Source: Maricaulis sp. (lineage in GTDB: Bacteria > Pseudomonadota > Alphaproteobacteria > Caulobacterales > Maricaulaceae). Taken from it: 41,067 bases of DNA. Location: contig NZ_JASBRW010000036.1 in NCBI RefSeq assembly GCF_030149235.1, positions 1 through 41,067 on the forward strand, written 5' to 3'. Under the pieces are notes generated by a model, which did not search any database, had not been told where the DNA came from, and saw nothing but the letters and a program-made list of their open reading frames with translations. The translations under genes and the position numbers were made by a program. Of the stretch, positions 27,601 through 36,581 are shown piece after piece (position 1 is the stretch's first letter; every line of letters starts with the position of its first letter).

Positions 27601-28267
27601 AATAGCGCGTGACCTCGCCAATCGTGTTGAGCCCGAACGGGTCGATCAGCGCAAGGGTCTCGCGAAGCTCCGGCTCCGAACTGGCGATCAGGCTGCCCAC
27701 CACATACAAGATCAGCAGCAAGACGAAGCCGATCATCACACCGGTCATGGAGCGGGTGAAATTGGCGACGGTGAAGAGCACCGACCCCACCACCCACATA
27801 TTCACCAGGCCGAGCGTGGCGTAGAGATAGAGATACCAGCCCAGATTGGTTGGTCCGATCAATTCCTGATCGAGCCAGGGCATGAAGGAGCCAATGAGGA
27901 AGGCCAGCGGCACCGAGGCAAAGCACAGAACAGTGGCAATGAAGCCGCCGGTGAAACGACCCAGCAGGAATTCCCGTTCCTTGATCGGCCGCGAGAAGAA
28001 TAATTCCTGGGTCTTGAAACTCTTGTCTCGGATCACCCCCGACGCGAGGAAGACCGCAGGCATGAAGCCGCCAATCAGGCTGAACAGCGCGATATTGATC
28101 ATCAGCTGCAGCGGCGAATTGATATTGGCGGAGCTATTGCCCCCGACCGAGACGTTCTCAATGGCAACGCCTAGGAAGGTGAAGAGGAAGAAAATCGCAA
28201 AAACGGCAATGAATGTGGGTGAGGCTAGCTGGTAGCGAAGCTCGAACCCGGCGATCTTGGAAAACAT
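24683..28267 (-). CDS. Fusion of ABC-2 permease segments with an M1-family metallopeptidase
   Basis: A 1194-residue membrane protein. Residues 1-275 form an ABC-2-type permease half with about six TM segments, then a Lys/Ser-rich linker. Residues 315-595 are a second block with about six TM segments. From about 620 to the end is an extracytoplasmic M1 peptidase with the zinc motif HEAAHQWW (His932, Glu933, His936) and Glu956 in the LIETFAQYSAL segment. The spacing between the second His and that Glu is 19 residues; classic M1 enzymes have 18. The partner ATPase gene is 30 bases upstream, so the two should form an ABC transporter carrying its own peptidase outside. The transported substrate is unknown; peptide uptake or membrane-protein handling are possibilities. 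One continuous frame, no sign of a frameshift joining two genes. Confidence 0.92.
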   Translation of the reverse strand: MFSKIAGFELRYQLASPTFIAVFAIFFLFTFLGVAIENVSVGGNSSANINSPLQLMINIALFSLIGGFMPAVFLASGVIRDKSFKTQELFFSRPIKEREFLLGRFTGGFIATVLCFASVPLAFLIGSFMPWLDQELIGPTNLGWYLYLYATLGLVNMWVVGSVLFTVANFTRSMTGVMIGFVLLLILYVVGSLIASSEPELRETLALIDPFGLNTIGEVTRYWTTFEYNSQVIPFEGLYMANRFLWIGIGLALLALNLLTFRFRTGSSGKSKKKAQAAVSGPKSAISDLALPRMQPSFSGATSRQQFLARVGFEVKGVVLNLAFFILLALALFNTVPGFFLGNGIYGTDNYPVTRVMMNIIGGAYAIFPIVIVIYYASELIWRERRFGFHEITDATPTPSWVFVTAKFVAMIAIIVALSLVAIVSAVLSQLAMGYTVFEFDQYFIRGMMELVIPTTLVAALAIFLQVLMNNRWLGIAAMLVFFVFSLVAGQMGLDHNLYLYGSSPGAPYSDMNGYGHFLGISVWFSLYWSFWALLLMVLAYQLWSRGALTPITSRLRRIFVGLTPATASLALVALVGAGATGSWIFLNTNIRNEYISGPDQRALAAEYERTYWHLVDEPQPTVTDTAYEVDIYPDERRYTATGRYTVQNKTDVAIETVWISYGQGTTVLSQDLTGATLASEDERFLLYSFELDQPLAPGESLDFAFSVENANPGFRNSGNVVTVNYNGTFFNNFQSMPSMGIDTNRRLTDRSQRRQEGLEPVDRAFPLEDEHRHYENPITQSDYVTFRSIVSTSSDQIAIAPGYLERQWEEDGRRYFEYVMDRPILNFYSWMSADYTVAEREVDGVNLQVFYHEPHHWNVERMLEASADSLAYFSDNLSPYQYRQFRILEFPAYQTFAQAFPNTIPYSEGIGFIGDLRDPDDIDYVYYVTAHEAAHQWWAHQVMGANVQGSTMLIETFAQYSALMVMREEYGEDAMRRFLKYELDSYLGGRGSEAIEEQPLYRVENQQYIHYRKGSVIMYALQDYLGEETVNRVMRRLIDERAFSSEPYATTLDFLRLLREEAGPEWETMIHDFFERIVLFDLQVTEATASEREDGRWDVVIDVEARKFSADGEGQQTEEEIDYLIDIGVFSRDLDGAIEGSDHVLYMDKHQINETTMRFEFTVDEEPEYVGIDPYNKLVDRNSDDNLSRVTIQ

Positions 28268-28297
28268 GGGATCTGCCTTTCCTTTGGGGTTCGAGGG

Positions 28298-29179
28298 TTA
28301 CGCCGCAGCGCGATAGCCGGCACGGATGGTGGCGAAGTAAACGTCTTCGAGATCCGGCGCCGTGGCTTCAAAACCGTCGCCCGGATCACCGTCCGCCAGG
28401 ACATGGATACGGACCCGGCCCATGGTCAGGCGCTCGGAGATGATCTGATAGCGATCGCGCAGACCGGCGAGCTCGGACTTGTCGATGATCTTGCCCCAGA
28501 CCTGGCCGTTGAGGCTGTCGATGAGGTCTTGCGGCGCGCCCTTGTTGACGATCTGACCCTTGTCCAGGATCGCCATGTTGGGGCACAGGTCCGACACATC
28601 TTCAACAATGTGGGTCGACAGGATCACCACAACATTCTCGCCGATCTCGGACAGGAGATTGTGGAAACGATTGCGCTCTTCCGGGTCGAGGCCAGCGGTC
28701 GGCTCATCGACGATGATCAGCTGCGGGTCACCCAGCAGGGCCTGGGCGATGCCGAAGCGCTGACGCATGCCGCCGGAATAGCTGGCAACGGCTTTCTTGG
28801 CGTGCTGGGCGAGATTGGTCTGTTCCAGCAAGGTCTCGACCACCTGTTTGCGCTCCTTGGCGTCGGACAAGCCCTTGAGAACCGCCAGGTGATCCAGCAT
28901 GGCACGGGCAGACATGCGCGGATAGACGCCGAAATCCTGCGGCAGATAACCCAGCGTGGACCGCAGGGCCTGAGGATCTTTGAGAATATCGATATCGCCG
29001 AAGGTCAGCGTGCCCTGGTCGGGCGCCTGCAGCGTGGCGATGGTGCGCATCAGCGAGGACTTGCCCGCCCCGTTGGGCCCCAACAATCCGAACATCCCCT
29101 TCGGGATGGACAGGCTGACGCCGTCGAGCGCGCGCACCTGATTGCCGTAGGTCTTTGTCAGTCCGGAAAGTTCTAGCAT
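28298..29179 (-). CDS. ABC transporter ATP-binding protein, partner of the permease-peptidase
   Basis: A 293-residue ABC ATPase. It has Walker A GPNGAGKSS, Q-loop LPQDFG, signature YSGGMRQRFGIAQ, Walker B LIIVDEPTAGLD and the H-loop His in LSTHIVED. It resembles the ABC-2 subfamily of ATPases. The C-terminal 80 residues form a small extra domain ending EDVYFATIRAGYRAAA. It is the first gene of a two-gene operon with the permease-peptidase, 30 bases apart, and supplies the energy for that complex. Confidence 0.95.
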   Translation of the reverse strand: MLELSGLTKTYGNQVRALDGVSLSIPKGMFGLLGPNGAGKSSLMRTIATLQAPDQGTLTFGDIDILKDPQALRSTLGYLPQDFGVYPRMSARAMLDHLAVLKGLSDAKERKQVVETLLEQTNLAQHAKKAVASYSGGMRQRFGIAQALLGDPQLIIVDEPTAGLDPEERNRFHNLLSEIGENVVVILSTHIVEDVSDLCPNMAILDKGQIVNKGAPQDLIDSLNGQVWGKIIDKSELAGLRDRYQIISERLTMGRVRIHVLADGDPGDGFEATAPDLEDVYFATIRAGYRAAA

Positions 29180-29523
29180 GTGTCAATCGCAGCGCTTTGC
29201 CGCCGCGTCCCCGCAAATGTGTACCCGCCCCAATTCTCCTATGAAAATGGGACGGCTCGCAAATGAGCTTTTGTTCACGCAAGATTATAGGGGGAATAGC
29301 CTCCCGGTCGTCCCGGCTTGCGCCGGGGACGTGTATCCGCCTATTCCATGACCCTGGAAAGCATCAGGTCGAACTATTATTCTTACCCGCCTTGAGCGAA
29401 AAAAACGGCTTCTTCTTCGTCGCCAATGATTTGAATCGAGAGGCGATGCGCGCGCGGGAAACACCGGCAGAAGCCCCGACTTGCGGGGGCGGCCTGGTGC
29501 CGACAGCGGGCGAGGGCTCGAGC
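29180..29523. other. Intergenic region between the ABC ATPase gene and ispG
   Basis: A 344-bp region downstream of ispG and upstream of the ABC operon, both on the minus strand. It carries a REP-like palindrome (listed separately), and an exact TATAAT on the minus strand (29289-29284), about 105 bases before the ATPase start. No good -35 is seen 17 bases upstream. I see no gene and no clear terminator for ispG. Confidence 0.45.
29309..29331. repeat. REP-like palindrome
   Basis: CGTCCCGGC and GCCGGGGACG pair with one bulged base around a TTGC loop. The motif (a GTCCC-GGC stem with a TTGC loop) resembles short extragenic palindromes common in alphaproteobacteria. Only this copy of this form is visible in the window. 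Confidence 0.5.
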
Positions 29524-30669
29524 CTACTCAGCCGCGTCGACAGCCTCGCGCTCGGCCTTGAGCTCTTCCGCCCGCGCCTCGACCATGCCCACAATGTGCT
29601 CGACCATCTCCTCATTGGAGACATTGTGGTCGGGACGGCCGGAGACATACATCTTGCCGCGACCGGCACCTCCGCCGGTGAAGCCGAGATCGGTCATCAG
29701 GGCTTCTCCCGGGCCGTTGACGACGCAGCCGATGATCGACAGCGAGATCGGCTCGGAGATGTGTGCCAGGCGGTTTTCCAGCGTTTCCACCGTGCGGATG
29801 ACGTCAAAGCCCTGCCGCGCACAGGACGGGCAGGCGATGATATTGACGCCGCGCGTGCGCAGGCCAAGAGATTTGAGGATGTCGAAGCCAACGCGGACTT
29901 CCTCTTCCGGCTCGGCCGAGAGTGAGACGCGTATCGTGTCGCCGATACCCGCCCACAGGAGCGAGCCGATACCGATGGACGATTTCACCGTGCCGATGCG
30001 CTGACCGCCGGCCTCGGTGACGCCGAGATGCAGGGGCGCTTCGGTCGCTTCGGAGAGCTGCTGGTAGGCTGCAACCGTGAGGAAGGCGTCGGAGGCTTTG
30101 ACCGAAATCTTGTAATTGGTGAAGTCGAGCTCTTCGAGGATGCGGGCATGCTCCAGCGCGCTCTCGACCATGGCTTCCGGGCAGGGCTCGCCGTATTTTT
30201 CGAGGAGATGACGTTCCAGCGAACCGGCATTGACGCCGATGCGGATGGCGCAGCCATGATCGCGTGCGGCCTGGACGACCTCCTTCACCCGGTCCATCGA
30301 GCCGATATTGCCCGGGTTGATACGCAGGCAGGCAGCGCCCGCAACAGCGGCCTCGATCCCGCGCTGATAGTGGAAATGGATATCCGCGATCAGCGGTACC
30401 GAGGTTTCCTTGACGATGGTCTTGAAGGCGGCGGTGGAGTCTTCATCCGGACAGGACACCCGCACCAGATCGGCTCCGGCCTCTTCGCAGCGCTTGATCT
30501 GGTCGATCGTCGCCTTGGCATCCGCGGTCGGCGTATTGGTCATGGTCTGAACCGTGATAGGGGCATCGCCACCGACCGCAACGCCACCGACATTGATCGT
30601 GCGCGACTTGCGGCGCTCGATCATGCGCCAGGGGCGCACCGAACGGGGATCTTTGGACAGGTCAGACAT
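29524..30669 (-). CDS. ispG: IspG, 4-hydroxy-3-methylbut-2-enyl diphosphate synthase
   Basis: A 381-residue protein: N-terminal TIM barrel ([28 protein letters not shown]) and a C-terminal Fe-S domain with cysteines in ACPSCARQ and GCVVNGPGE that bind the 4Fe-4S cluster. IspG performs the penultimate step of the MEP isoprenoid pathway, turning MEcPP into HMBPP with reduced ferredoxin or flavodoxin. It follows the rodZ-like gene by 68 bases; rodZ-ispG linkage is widespread in proteobacteria. Confidence 0.97.
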   Translation of the reverse strand: MSDLSKDPRSVRPWRMIERRKSRTINVGGVAVGGDAPITVQTMTNTPTADAKATIDQIKRCEEAGADLVRVSCPDEDSTAAFKTIVKETSVPLIADIHFHYQRGIEAAVAGAACLRINPGNIGSMDRVKEVVQAARDHGCAIRIGVNAGSLERHLLEKYGEPCPEAMVESALEHARILEELDFTNYKISVKASDAFLTVAAYQQLSEATEAPLHLGVTEAGGQRIGTVKSSIGIGSLLWAGIGDTIRVSLSAEPEEEVRVGFDILKSLGLRTRGVNIIACPSCARQGFDVIRTVETLENRLAHISEPISLSIIGCVVNGPGEALMTDLGFTGGGAGRGKMYVSGRPDHNVSNEEMVEHIVGMVEARAEELKAEREAVDAAE

Positions 30670-30737
30670 CAGACGCTCCGGCTTGTTACGGCAGGATATA
30701 GCGTCTCTTGGGAAAGCTTGCGAGCCGGTGGGGCGAT

Positions 30738-31577
30738 TTATTGCGGCTCGTCTGCAGTCTCGGCCTGAGCTAGTACAGCCAGGTCTTCAACCGCGATACC
30801 AGCCTCACCCAGGCTACGCAGCGGCTGACCGCTCTGCTCGACCTGGATCGCTCCGGCATTCTCCGCCGACACCGTCAGGCCCGGCTCGGATAGGGTGTAG
30901 GTCTCCCCCGCCATCAGCTCTCGCTCGAAGAGCACACGGCCAGAGGCATCGCGCACTTCCAGCCAGGTCGGAGAAATCGCCCGCAGGACTGCGGTTTCGC
31001 GGGTGGCGCCGAGCGGCAGATCATTCCAGATCTGATCAACGCCGGGCAGCGGACTGTCGACACGGAAATCGGCGCGCGCCCATTCCGGGGCTGCATCCGG
31101 CGGCGATGGCAGATTGCTCAGCCCGGGCGAACGGCTGGACTGATCAGCATACCACATGGCTACCGCCGCCACGCTGGCAAGGATCATCACAGCGCCGAAG
31201 ACACCGCGCGGCAGCTTGATTTCCTTGCGAATCTTGGCAGCTGCACTGGGCTGGGCCCGGCCGGTCTCGGTGTCAACCTCGCGCTTGAACTGTTCAACAA
31301 TGGCACCGCCATCGAGGCCGAGGGCCGAGGCGTAGGTGCGCAGATAACCGATAGCATAGGCCCGGGCCGGAAGGCCGCGCGGGTCCATGGTTTCAAGGGC
31401 TTCGAGATAATCACGCCGGATCCGGGTGCGTTCGGCCGCAGCATCGAGGGTCAGTCCGGCGCGGGCCCGGGCTTCGCGGAGTTTCTCACCCGCGCTCAGG
31501 GACAGCACATCCGCTGCGTCTTCTGAAAAGACTGCATCCACCGGCACAAAACCTGCGCTCGTTACGTGACTCGACAT
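30738..31577 (-). CDS. rodZ: RodZ-like cytoskeletal membrane protein (HTH_25/DUF4115)
   Basis: A 279-residue protein. The cytoplasmic helix-turn-helix at about residues 25-95 ([33 protein letters not shown]) is the MreB-binding part of RodZ. One TM segment lies at about 122-142. The C-terminal periplasmic DUF4115 domain covers about 180-245 ([24 protein letters not shown]). RodZ couples the MreB filament to cell-wall synthesis. The ATG at 31577 is preferred over the in-frame GTG at 31583; no strong ribosome site is present. Position upstream of ispG agrees with conserved rodZ synteny. Confidence 0.88.
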   Translation of the reverse strand: MSSHVTSAGFVPVDAVFSEDAADVLSLSAGEKLREARARAGLTLDAAAERTRIRRDYLEALETMDPRGLPARAYAIGYLRTYASALGLDGGAIVEQFKREVDTETGRAQPSAAAKIRKEIKLPRGVFGAVMILASVAAVAMWYADQSSRSPGLSNLPSPPDAAPEWARADFRVDSPLPGVDQIWNDLPLGATRETAVLRAISPTWLEVRDASGRVLFERELMAGETYTLSEPGLTVSAENAGAIQVEQSGQPLRSLGEAGIAVEDLAVLAQAETADEPQ

Positions 31578-31667
31578 AAACACCTATCGCTCTTTGATTT
31601 CGGAGCGATCTCACCCTTAAAATACGCGATTGAGGGCAAGTTTCCCACACCGCTTAGCCTTATAAGA

Positions 31668-33965
31668 TCAAATCTTAACCGTGTTATCAACAGCCTCCTT
31701 GGGCAATCCGGCGCTTTCGCCCGCCGCCGTTAAGGCTGGCCGCAGCGAATTGACCGGATCGTTCAGGTGACTAGCAAGCCAGGTGCCAAGCTTGCCGGCA
31801 TCAAGGCCGGACACGATTTTTTTCAAGGGACCGATATTGGCGGCGGCCATGGACAGGCTGTCATAGCCCAAGGCAATGAGGACGGCCGCTTCCAGCGGCT
31901 TGGCCGCGATCTCGCCGCAGACCGAAACTGGCACATTCCTGGTCGCGCAGGCCTCGCGGATCTGCTTGAACAGTCCCAAAGCGGGAGGGCTGAGCACGTC
32001 ATAGCGCTCCGCGACCCGAGCATTCTGGCGATCAGCGGCAAAGAAATACTGCATCAGATCATTGGCGCCGACGGCCACGAAATCGAGCGTGTCGAGCACC
32101 TCGCCAATGGCCCAGGCCATGGCCGGCGTCTCCAGCATCATGCCGACCTTGACCTCGACCGGCATGTCATGGCCGCGGCGCTTGGCATGGCGCAGCTCGC
32201 GATCGAGCATGTCGCGCGCGGCGCGCATCTCCCACGGCGCGGCGATCATCGGGAACATGACATGCAGCGGCTGGCCCGCAGAGGCCTGGATCAGGGCGCG
32301 CAACTGGTAGCGCAGCAGTCCGGGCCGGTCGAGCCCCATGCGGATGGCGCGCCAGCCCAGAGCCGGATTGGGTTCAACGGTCGACGGTGCAAAGGGCGCG
32401 ACCTTGTCGCCACCCAGGTCGAGGGTGCGGAAGACCACCGGCTTGCCACCGGCCGCCTCGAGCACGGATTTGTACACCGTCGCCTGGGCATCGAGCCGCG
32501 GCAGGGTGTCTGCGACCATGAACTGGAACTCGGTCCGGAACAGGCCGACCCCGTCCGCCCCGGTTTCCTCCAGCTGGGTCATCTCGATCAAAAGGCCGGC
32601 ATTCATCGACAGACGGATGCGCTTGCCATCCCGGGTCACGGACGGGCCGCGCAGCTCGGCATAGGCCAGCTTGCGGTCCGACAGCGCCTGCATGCGTTCT
32701 TTGTAGGTTTCGACCACATCTACGGTCGGGCGGATGTGCAGGAGACCAAACTCGCCATCGATGATCAGCGCATCGCCGTCCTCGGTCTTGTCGAGGGCGC
32801 CTTCAATACCGCCGACCAGGGGAATACCCAGCGCCTTGGCGACAATAGCGGCATGCGAGGACGCCGCCCCCTCTTCCAGCGCGATCCCCTTGAGCTTGGT
32901 CCGGTCCAGCTCCAGCAGTTCGGCCGGGCCGATATTGCGCGCGATGATGATGGCATCGTCGGGCAGGTGCGCGATGATCTCGCTCTGGGCGTCGTCGAGG
33001 TGACGCAGCAGCCGGTTGGCCAGGTCTTCCAGATCGTGAAGACGCTCACGGAAGAGCTGGTCATTGGACCGCATCAACCGGGCGCGGTTTTCATTCCGGA
33101 CCCGCTCGACCGCAGCCTCGGCGGTCACACCCAGTTGCACCGCCTCGCGCAGTCGGTTCATCCAGCCGCGGTCATGAGCGAACATGCGATAGGCCTGCAA
33201 CACGTCGCGTGTCGGACCGCCGAAGGGAATACGGCCGCCCTCGAGCATGTCGTCAATTCCGGCCCGCAAGGCGGCGATGGCCAGATCGAGACGTTCGATC
33301 TCGCGATCGGTATCCTCGGCAATCAGATGCTCGGACCCGACATGCGGCTCCAGCACGACCGCAACACCCGTGGCCAAGCCGCCGGAATAGGCACTGCCCT
33401 GGAAGCGCTCGGGCTTGGACTGGCGCAGCTCCAGCTCCGCCATTTCCTCCGCCTCGGCAATATCGCCGGACGCGACGATCTCTGCCAGGACCATGGCGAC
33501 GGTCTGCAGGGTCTCGATTTCTTCGTCCGCGACAGCGCGCTCGGCCTCGGTCTGGGCCGTGAGGACGCCGACGAGGCGGCCGCCACGCAGGATGGGCACG
33601 CCGACGAAGGTATTGAACGGTTCCTCGCCGGTCTCCGGCTTGTAGGAGAAGTTTTCGTGGTCACGGGCATTGGCTGTCCACATCGGACGCACCGAGCTGG
33701 CGACAAAACCGACCAGACCCTCACCCGGACGCAGCCGGACCTGGTGCACCGCTTCCGGCTTCAACCCGTGCGTTGCGCACAGTTCCAGCGCCTGGCTCGG
33801 GCGTGCCAGATAGATCGAGCAGACATCCCAGCCCGCCTCTTCGGCGATCAGATCGGTGAGATGGTCGAGACGCTCCTGCGCGTTTTCCTGCGCCGCCATC
33901 AAGGCACGCATGCGGGAGAGCAGTCTGCGCGGATCTGCGCCCGCGGGCGGATTCGATTCCAGCAT
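31668..33965 (-). CDS. ptsP: PtsP, enzyme I of the nitrogen phosphotransferase system
   Basis: A 765-residue protein: N-terminal GAF domain 1-170 (the sensory domain that marks enzyme I-Ntr), then the enzyme I core with active-site His371 in GAASSHAAIVAKALGIP, and the PEP-binding barrel with GADGVGLFRTEFQFM and the VSVCGEIAAKP stretch. It takes phosphate from PEP and passes it to NPr and on to PtsN, a regulatory chain sensing glutamine and nitrogen status. It starts two bases after the lysC stop, so the two genes are co-transcribed, an arrangement known in alphaproteobacteria. Confidence 0.97.
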   Translation of the reverse strand: MLESNPPAGADPRRLLSRMRALMAAQENAQERLDHLTDLIAEEAGWDVCSIYLARPSQALELCATHGLKPEAVHQVRLRPGEGLVGFVASSVRPMWTANARDHENFSYKPETGEEPFNTFVGVPILRGGRLVGVLTAQTEAERAVADEEIETLQTVAMVLAEIVASGDIAEAEEMAELELRQSKPERFQGSAYSGGLATGVAVVLEPHVGSEHLIAEDTDREIERLDLAIAALRAGIDDMLEGGRIPFGGPTRDVLQAYRMFAHDRGWMNRLREAVQLGVTAEAAVERVRNENRARLMRSNDQLFRERLHDLEDLANRLLRHLDDAQSEIIAHLPDDAIIIARNIGPAELLELDRTKLKGIALEEGAASSHAAIVAKALGIPLVGGIEGALDKTEDGDALIIDGEFGLLHIRPTVDVVETYKERMQALSDRKLAYAELRGPSVTRDGKRIRLSMNAGLLIEMTQLEETGADGVGLFRTEFQFMVADTLPRLDAQATVYKSVLEAAGGKPVVFRTLDLGGDKVAPFAPSTVEPNPALGWRAIRMGLDRPGLLRYQLRALIQASAGQPLHVMFPMIAAPWEMRAARDMLDRELRHAKRRGHDMPVEVKVGMMLETPAMAWAIGEVLDTLDFVAVGANDLMQYFFAADRQNARVAERYDVLSPPALGLFKQIREACATRNVPVSVCGEIAAKPLEAAVLIALGYDSLSMAAANIGPLKKIVSGLDAGKLGTWLASHLNDPVNSLRPALTAAGESAGLPKEAVDNTVKI

Positions 33966-33967
33966 GG

Positions 33968-35185
33968 CTACACCTGATCCAATCCATAGGCCGAATGCAA
34001 GGCGCGAACGGCCCGCTCGACGGCATCATTCTCGATCAGGGCGGAAATCTTGATCTCCGACGTGGCCAGCACTTTCACCTCGATATCCGACGCGGCCAGC
34101 ACACCGAACAGGGAGCGTGCGACATCGGCGCGCTGACGCAGGCCAGCCCCGACAACGGAGACTTTCGCCAGGCCGGTCTCAGAGCGGATCTCGGCCGCGG
34201 CGCCAAGCCCGTCCAGCGCCTCGAGCGCCCGCTGCAGGTCGCGATGCGCGACAGAGAATTCCAGATTGGCGGTTCCCGGCGTGCGGGCATGGGCCTGGAC
34301 GATCATGTCGACACCGACCTCGGCCTTGGCCAAGGCCTCGAACACCGCGGGCGCAGCCTGCGCCGCATCAGCCTGTCCCAGCAGCGCAATACGCGCCTGT
34401 CCGCGGGCATAGGCGATACCGCTGACCAGACGCTTTTCCGCAATCGGGTCACCGGCCACCACGTCAGTCCCGGTCGCCTCGCCCGGCGGGGCAAAGCTGG
34501 ACAGAACCCGCATCGGCACACCGCGGGCCTTGGCGAACTCGACCGAACGGGGCTGCAGGACCTTGGCGCCCTGGGCTGCCAGTTCGAGCATTTCATCATG
34601 GCTGACCGCGTCGAGGCGGCGCGCGGCCGGTTCGATCCGCGGGTCCGTCGTGTAGACGCCATCGACATCGGTATAGATATCGCAGCGCGCGCCCAGCGCG
34701 GCGGCCAGCGCCGCTGCTGACAGGTCGGTGCCACCGCGCCCCAGCGTCTGGATGCGCGCGCCGGCGTCGATGCCCTGATAGCCGGCCAGCACCGGCACGA
34801 CGCCTTCGGTCAGCAAGGCTTCAAACACCGCGGTGCCCAGATCAGCGATCGATGCGGAACCGGAAGGCCCGGTCGTCACCACAGGGGCCTGCCAGCCCAT
34901 GACCGATTGCGCCTTGAGGCCCTCCTCGCGCAGGGCCAGCGCCATCAGCGCCGCGGACACTTGTTCACCGGCCGCCAGGGCCACATCGGTCTCGACATCA
35001 CCCAGCCCAGCGCCGAATTCTCCCGCCAGGCCGAGGATGCGATCCGTCTCGCCCGCCATCGCCGAGACAACAACAATGGGGTGTTCGCCGGCGTCCGCCG
35101 AGGCCCTGATCAGCTTGGCGGCATGGCGGATTCGCTCCGGCGAACCGACCGATGTACCCCCAAATTTCGCCACGACTCGCGTCAT
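33968..35185 (-). CDS. lysC: Aspartate kinase
   Basis: A 405-residue monofunctional aspartokinase. The catalytic domain has KFGGTSVGSPERI at the start, the TLGRGGTDLSAAALAAALGA loop and YTDVDGVYTTDPR. Two C-terminal ACT domains (about 260-405) give feedback control by lysine and/or threonine. It phosphorylates aspartate, the first step toward lysine, threonine, methionine and diaminopimelate. It is the first gene of a lysC-ptsP unit and diverges from ubiG across 215 bases. Confidence 0.97.
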   Translation of the reverse strand: MTRVVAKFGGTSVGSPERIRHAAKLIRASADAGEHPIVVVSAMAGETDRILGLAGEFGAGLGDVETDVALAAGEQVSAALMALALREEGLKAQSVMGWQAPVVTTGPSGSASIADLGTAVFEALLTEGVVPVLAGYQGIDAGARIQTLGRGGTDLSAAALAAALGARCDIYTDVDGVYTTDPRIEPAARRLDAVSHDEMLELAAQGAKVLQPRSVEFAKARGVPMRVLSSFAPPGEATGTDVVAGDPIAEKRLVSGIAYARGQARIALLGQADAAQAAPAVFEALAKAEVGVDMIVQAHARTPGTANLEFSVAHRDLQRALEALDGLGAAAEIRSETGLAKVSVVGAGLRQRADVARSLFGVLAASDIEVKVLATSEIKISALIENDAVERAVRALHSAYGLDQV

Positions 35186-35400
35186 TGCGGCGGTCCCTCA
35201 CTGCTGCGCCCTGACAAATGTCTGCGCTAGATGTCGCACCGACCTCGATTAGCAGCGCCAGCGAGGCCATATTGTGGCGCGAAACTGCTCTGTGCTGGGC
35301 CAAGTCCTACGCGGGCACCAAAAAGATCGCAACGCCCGAACGCAATCGCCAAAGCGTTCGCGCGACAAGAGAAGACCGACGAGAAGACTGGAGAGACGCC

Positions 35401-36162
35401 ATGTCCAGCGCTGCTGCGCCCGAAACGATGAGCCGCCCGTCCATCGATCCGGAAGAAGTTGAAAAGTTTTCGCGTATAGCGGCGGAGTGGTGGGATCCGG
35501 AAAGCAAGTTCAAACCCCTGCACAAGTTCAATCCGATCCGCCTGGGTTTCATCCGCGACACCATCTGCGCCCATTTCAACCAGGCCGGCGAGCGCCCGTT
35601 TGAGGGCCTGCGCGTACTCGATATCGGTTGTGGCGGCGGTCTGGTCTCCGAACCCATGTCGCGTCTCGGCGCCTCGGTGACCGGGGTCGATGCGGCGGAA
35701 GCCAATATCAAGACCGCGACGGTGCATGCCCAGGAACAGGGCCTTGAGATCGATTACCGCCATGGCGTCGCCGAACAGCTGCTGGAAGAGAATGAGCCGC
35801 CCTTCGATGTCGTGCTCAATCTGGAAGTCATGGAGCATGTCGCCGATCCGCACAGCTTCCTCGTCGACTGCGCCCAGCTGGTCAAACCGGGCGGGCTGAT
35901 GATCGGCGCCACCATCAACCGCACGCCCAAAGCCTTCGCCCTGGCCATTTTCGGCGCCGAATACGTGCTCGGCTGGCTGCCGCGCGGCACGCACCGCTTC
36001 TCCAAGCTGGTGAAACCGGGCGAACTGCGCGCCGCGCTCGTCGAGGGCGGGATGGATGTCCGCCCCCCGGTCGGCGTCAGCTACAACCCGCTCAGCGACC
36101 AGTGGCGCATGGGTTCCGACGCGTCGGTGAATTACATGATGGTGGCGGAAAAGGCGGGCTAG
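35401..36162 (+). CDS. ubiG: UbiG, ubiquinone O-methyltransferase
   Basis: A 253-residue class I SAM methyltransferase with [15 protein letters not shown] and the UbiG-specific segments [18 protein letters not shown] and [27 protein letters not shown]. It performs both O-methylations in ubiquinone synthesis at the membrane. GGAGAG lies 7 bases before the ATG. The frame stays open upstream to about 35218, but that part does not resemble UbiG. The stop codon overlaps the stop of the converging DUF1178 gene in a shared CTAG. Confidence 0.96.
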   Translation: MSSAAAPETMSRPSIDPEEVEKFSRIAAEWWDPESKFKPLHKFNPIRLGFIRDTICAHFNQAGERPFEGLRVLDIGCGGGLVSEPMSRLGASVTGVDAAEANIKTATVHAQEQGLEIDYRHGVAEQLLEENEPPFDVVLNLEVMEHVADPHSFLVDCAQLVKPGGLMIGATINRTPKAFALAIFGAEYVLGWLPRGTHRFSKLVKPGELRAALVEGGMDVRPPVGVSYNPLSDQWRMGSDASVNYMMVAEKAG

Positions 36163-36581
36163 TTCGCCTTTTTCGGCGGGGTTGGCGCCAGCGCATCCGG
36201 CAGCGGCGTGACCGGCACGCCATCCTCCTGCAGCGACTGGCTCTCGGCCGCTGAGGTCTCGCCATAGATCAGGCGTTCGGGCTTTTCGCCTTCATGCATG
36301 GCCCGGGCTTCGCTGGCGAAATCCTCGCCGACATAATCGTAGTTTTCCCGGATATGCGAGCGGACCTTGGCCGCCATCGCGCGCATCTGCGCCTCCGGGC
36401 TCGCCTCTTTATTGCGCGAGGTGGACACGGCCGGGGCCATCAGGGCCTTGCGCACCTGCGTCGAGCCACAATGGGGGCATTCGACCAGGCCTCGCTGGAC
36501 CTGTTCGTCATAACCGTCCGAGCTGGAGAACCAGGCCTCGAACGTGTGCTCCTCATCACATAACAACGCGTATTTGATCAT
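36159..36581 (-). CDS. DUF1178 protein
   Basis: A 140-residue protein of a conserved alpha/betaproteobacterial family of unknown function. It begins [20 protein letters not shown], contains a CPHCG pair that with Cys8 may bind zinc, and ends in a charged/Pro tail. Its ATG overlaps the stop of the nitrilase-like gene (ATGA), so it is the last member of the grxC-amidase-DUF1178 operon. This linkage hints at a role near thiol metabolism, but that is inference. Confidence 0.88.
   Translation of the reverse strand: MIKYALLCDEEHTFEAWFSSSDGYDEQVQRGLVECPHCGSTQVRKALMAPAVSTSRNKEASPEAQMRAMAAKVRSHIRENYDYVGEDFASEARAMHEGEKPERLIYGETSAAESQSLQEDGVPVTPLPDALAPTPPKKAN

Noticed and set aside
26426-28003. Plus-strand frame opposite the permease part of the M1 fusion
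   Set aside because: His/Gln/Arg-rich translation typical of the reverse complement of a membrane protein gene.
31586-31609. 7-bp inverted repeat ATCGCTC...GAGCGAT before rodZ
   Set aside because: Short with a 10-base loop; likely chance in a small gap and not placed as a terminator for any gene.
31767-33977. Long plus-strand frame opposite ptsP
   Set aside because: Shadow of an intact PtsP gene; no domain signal.
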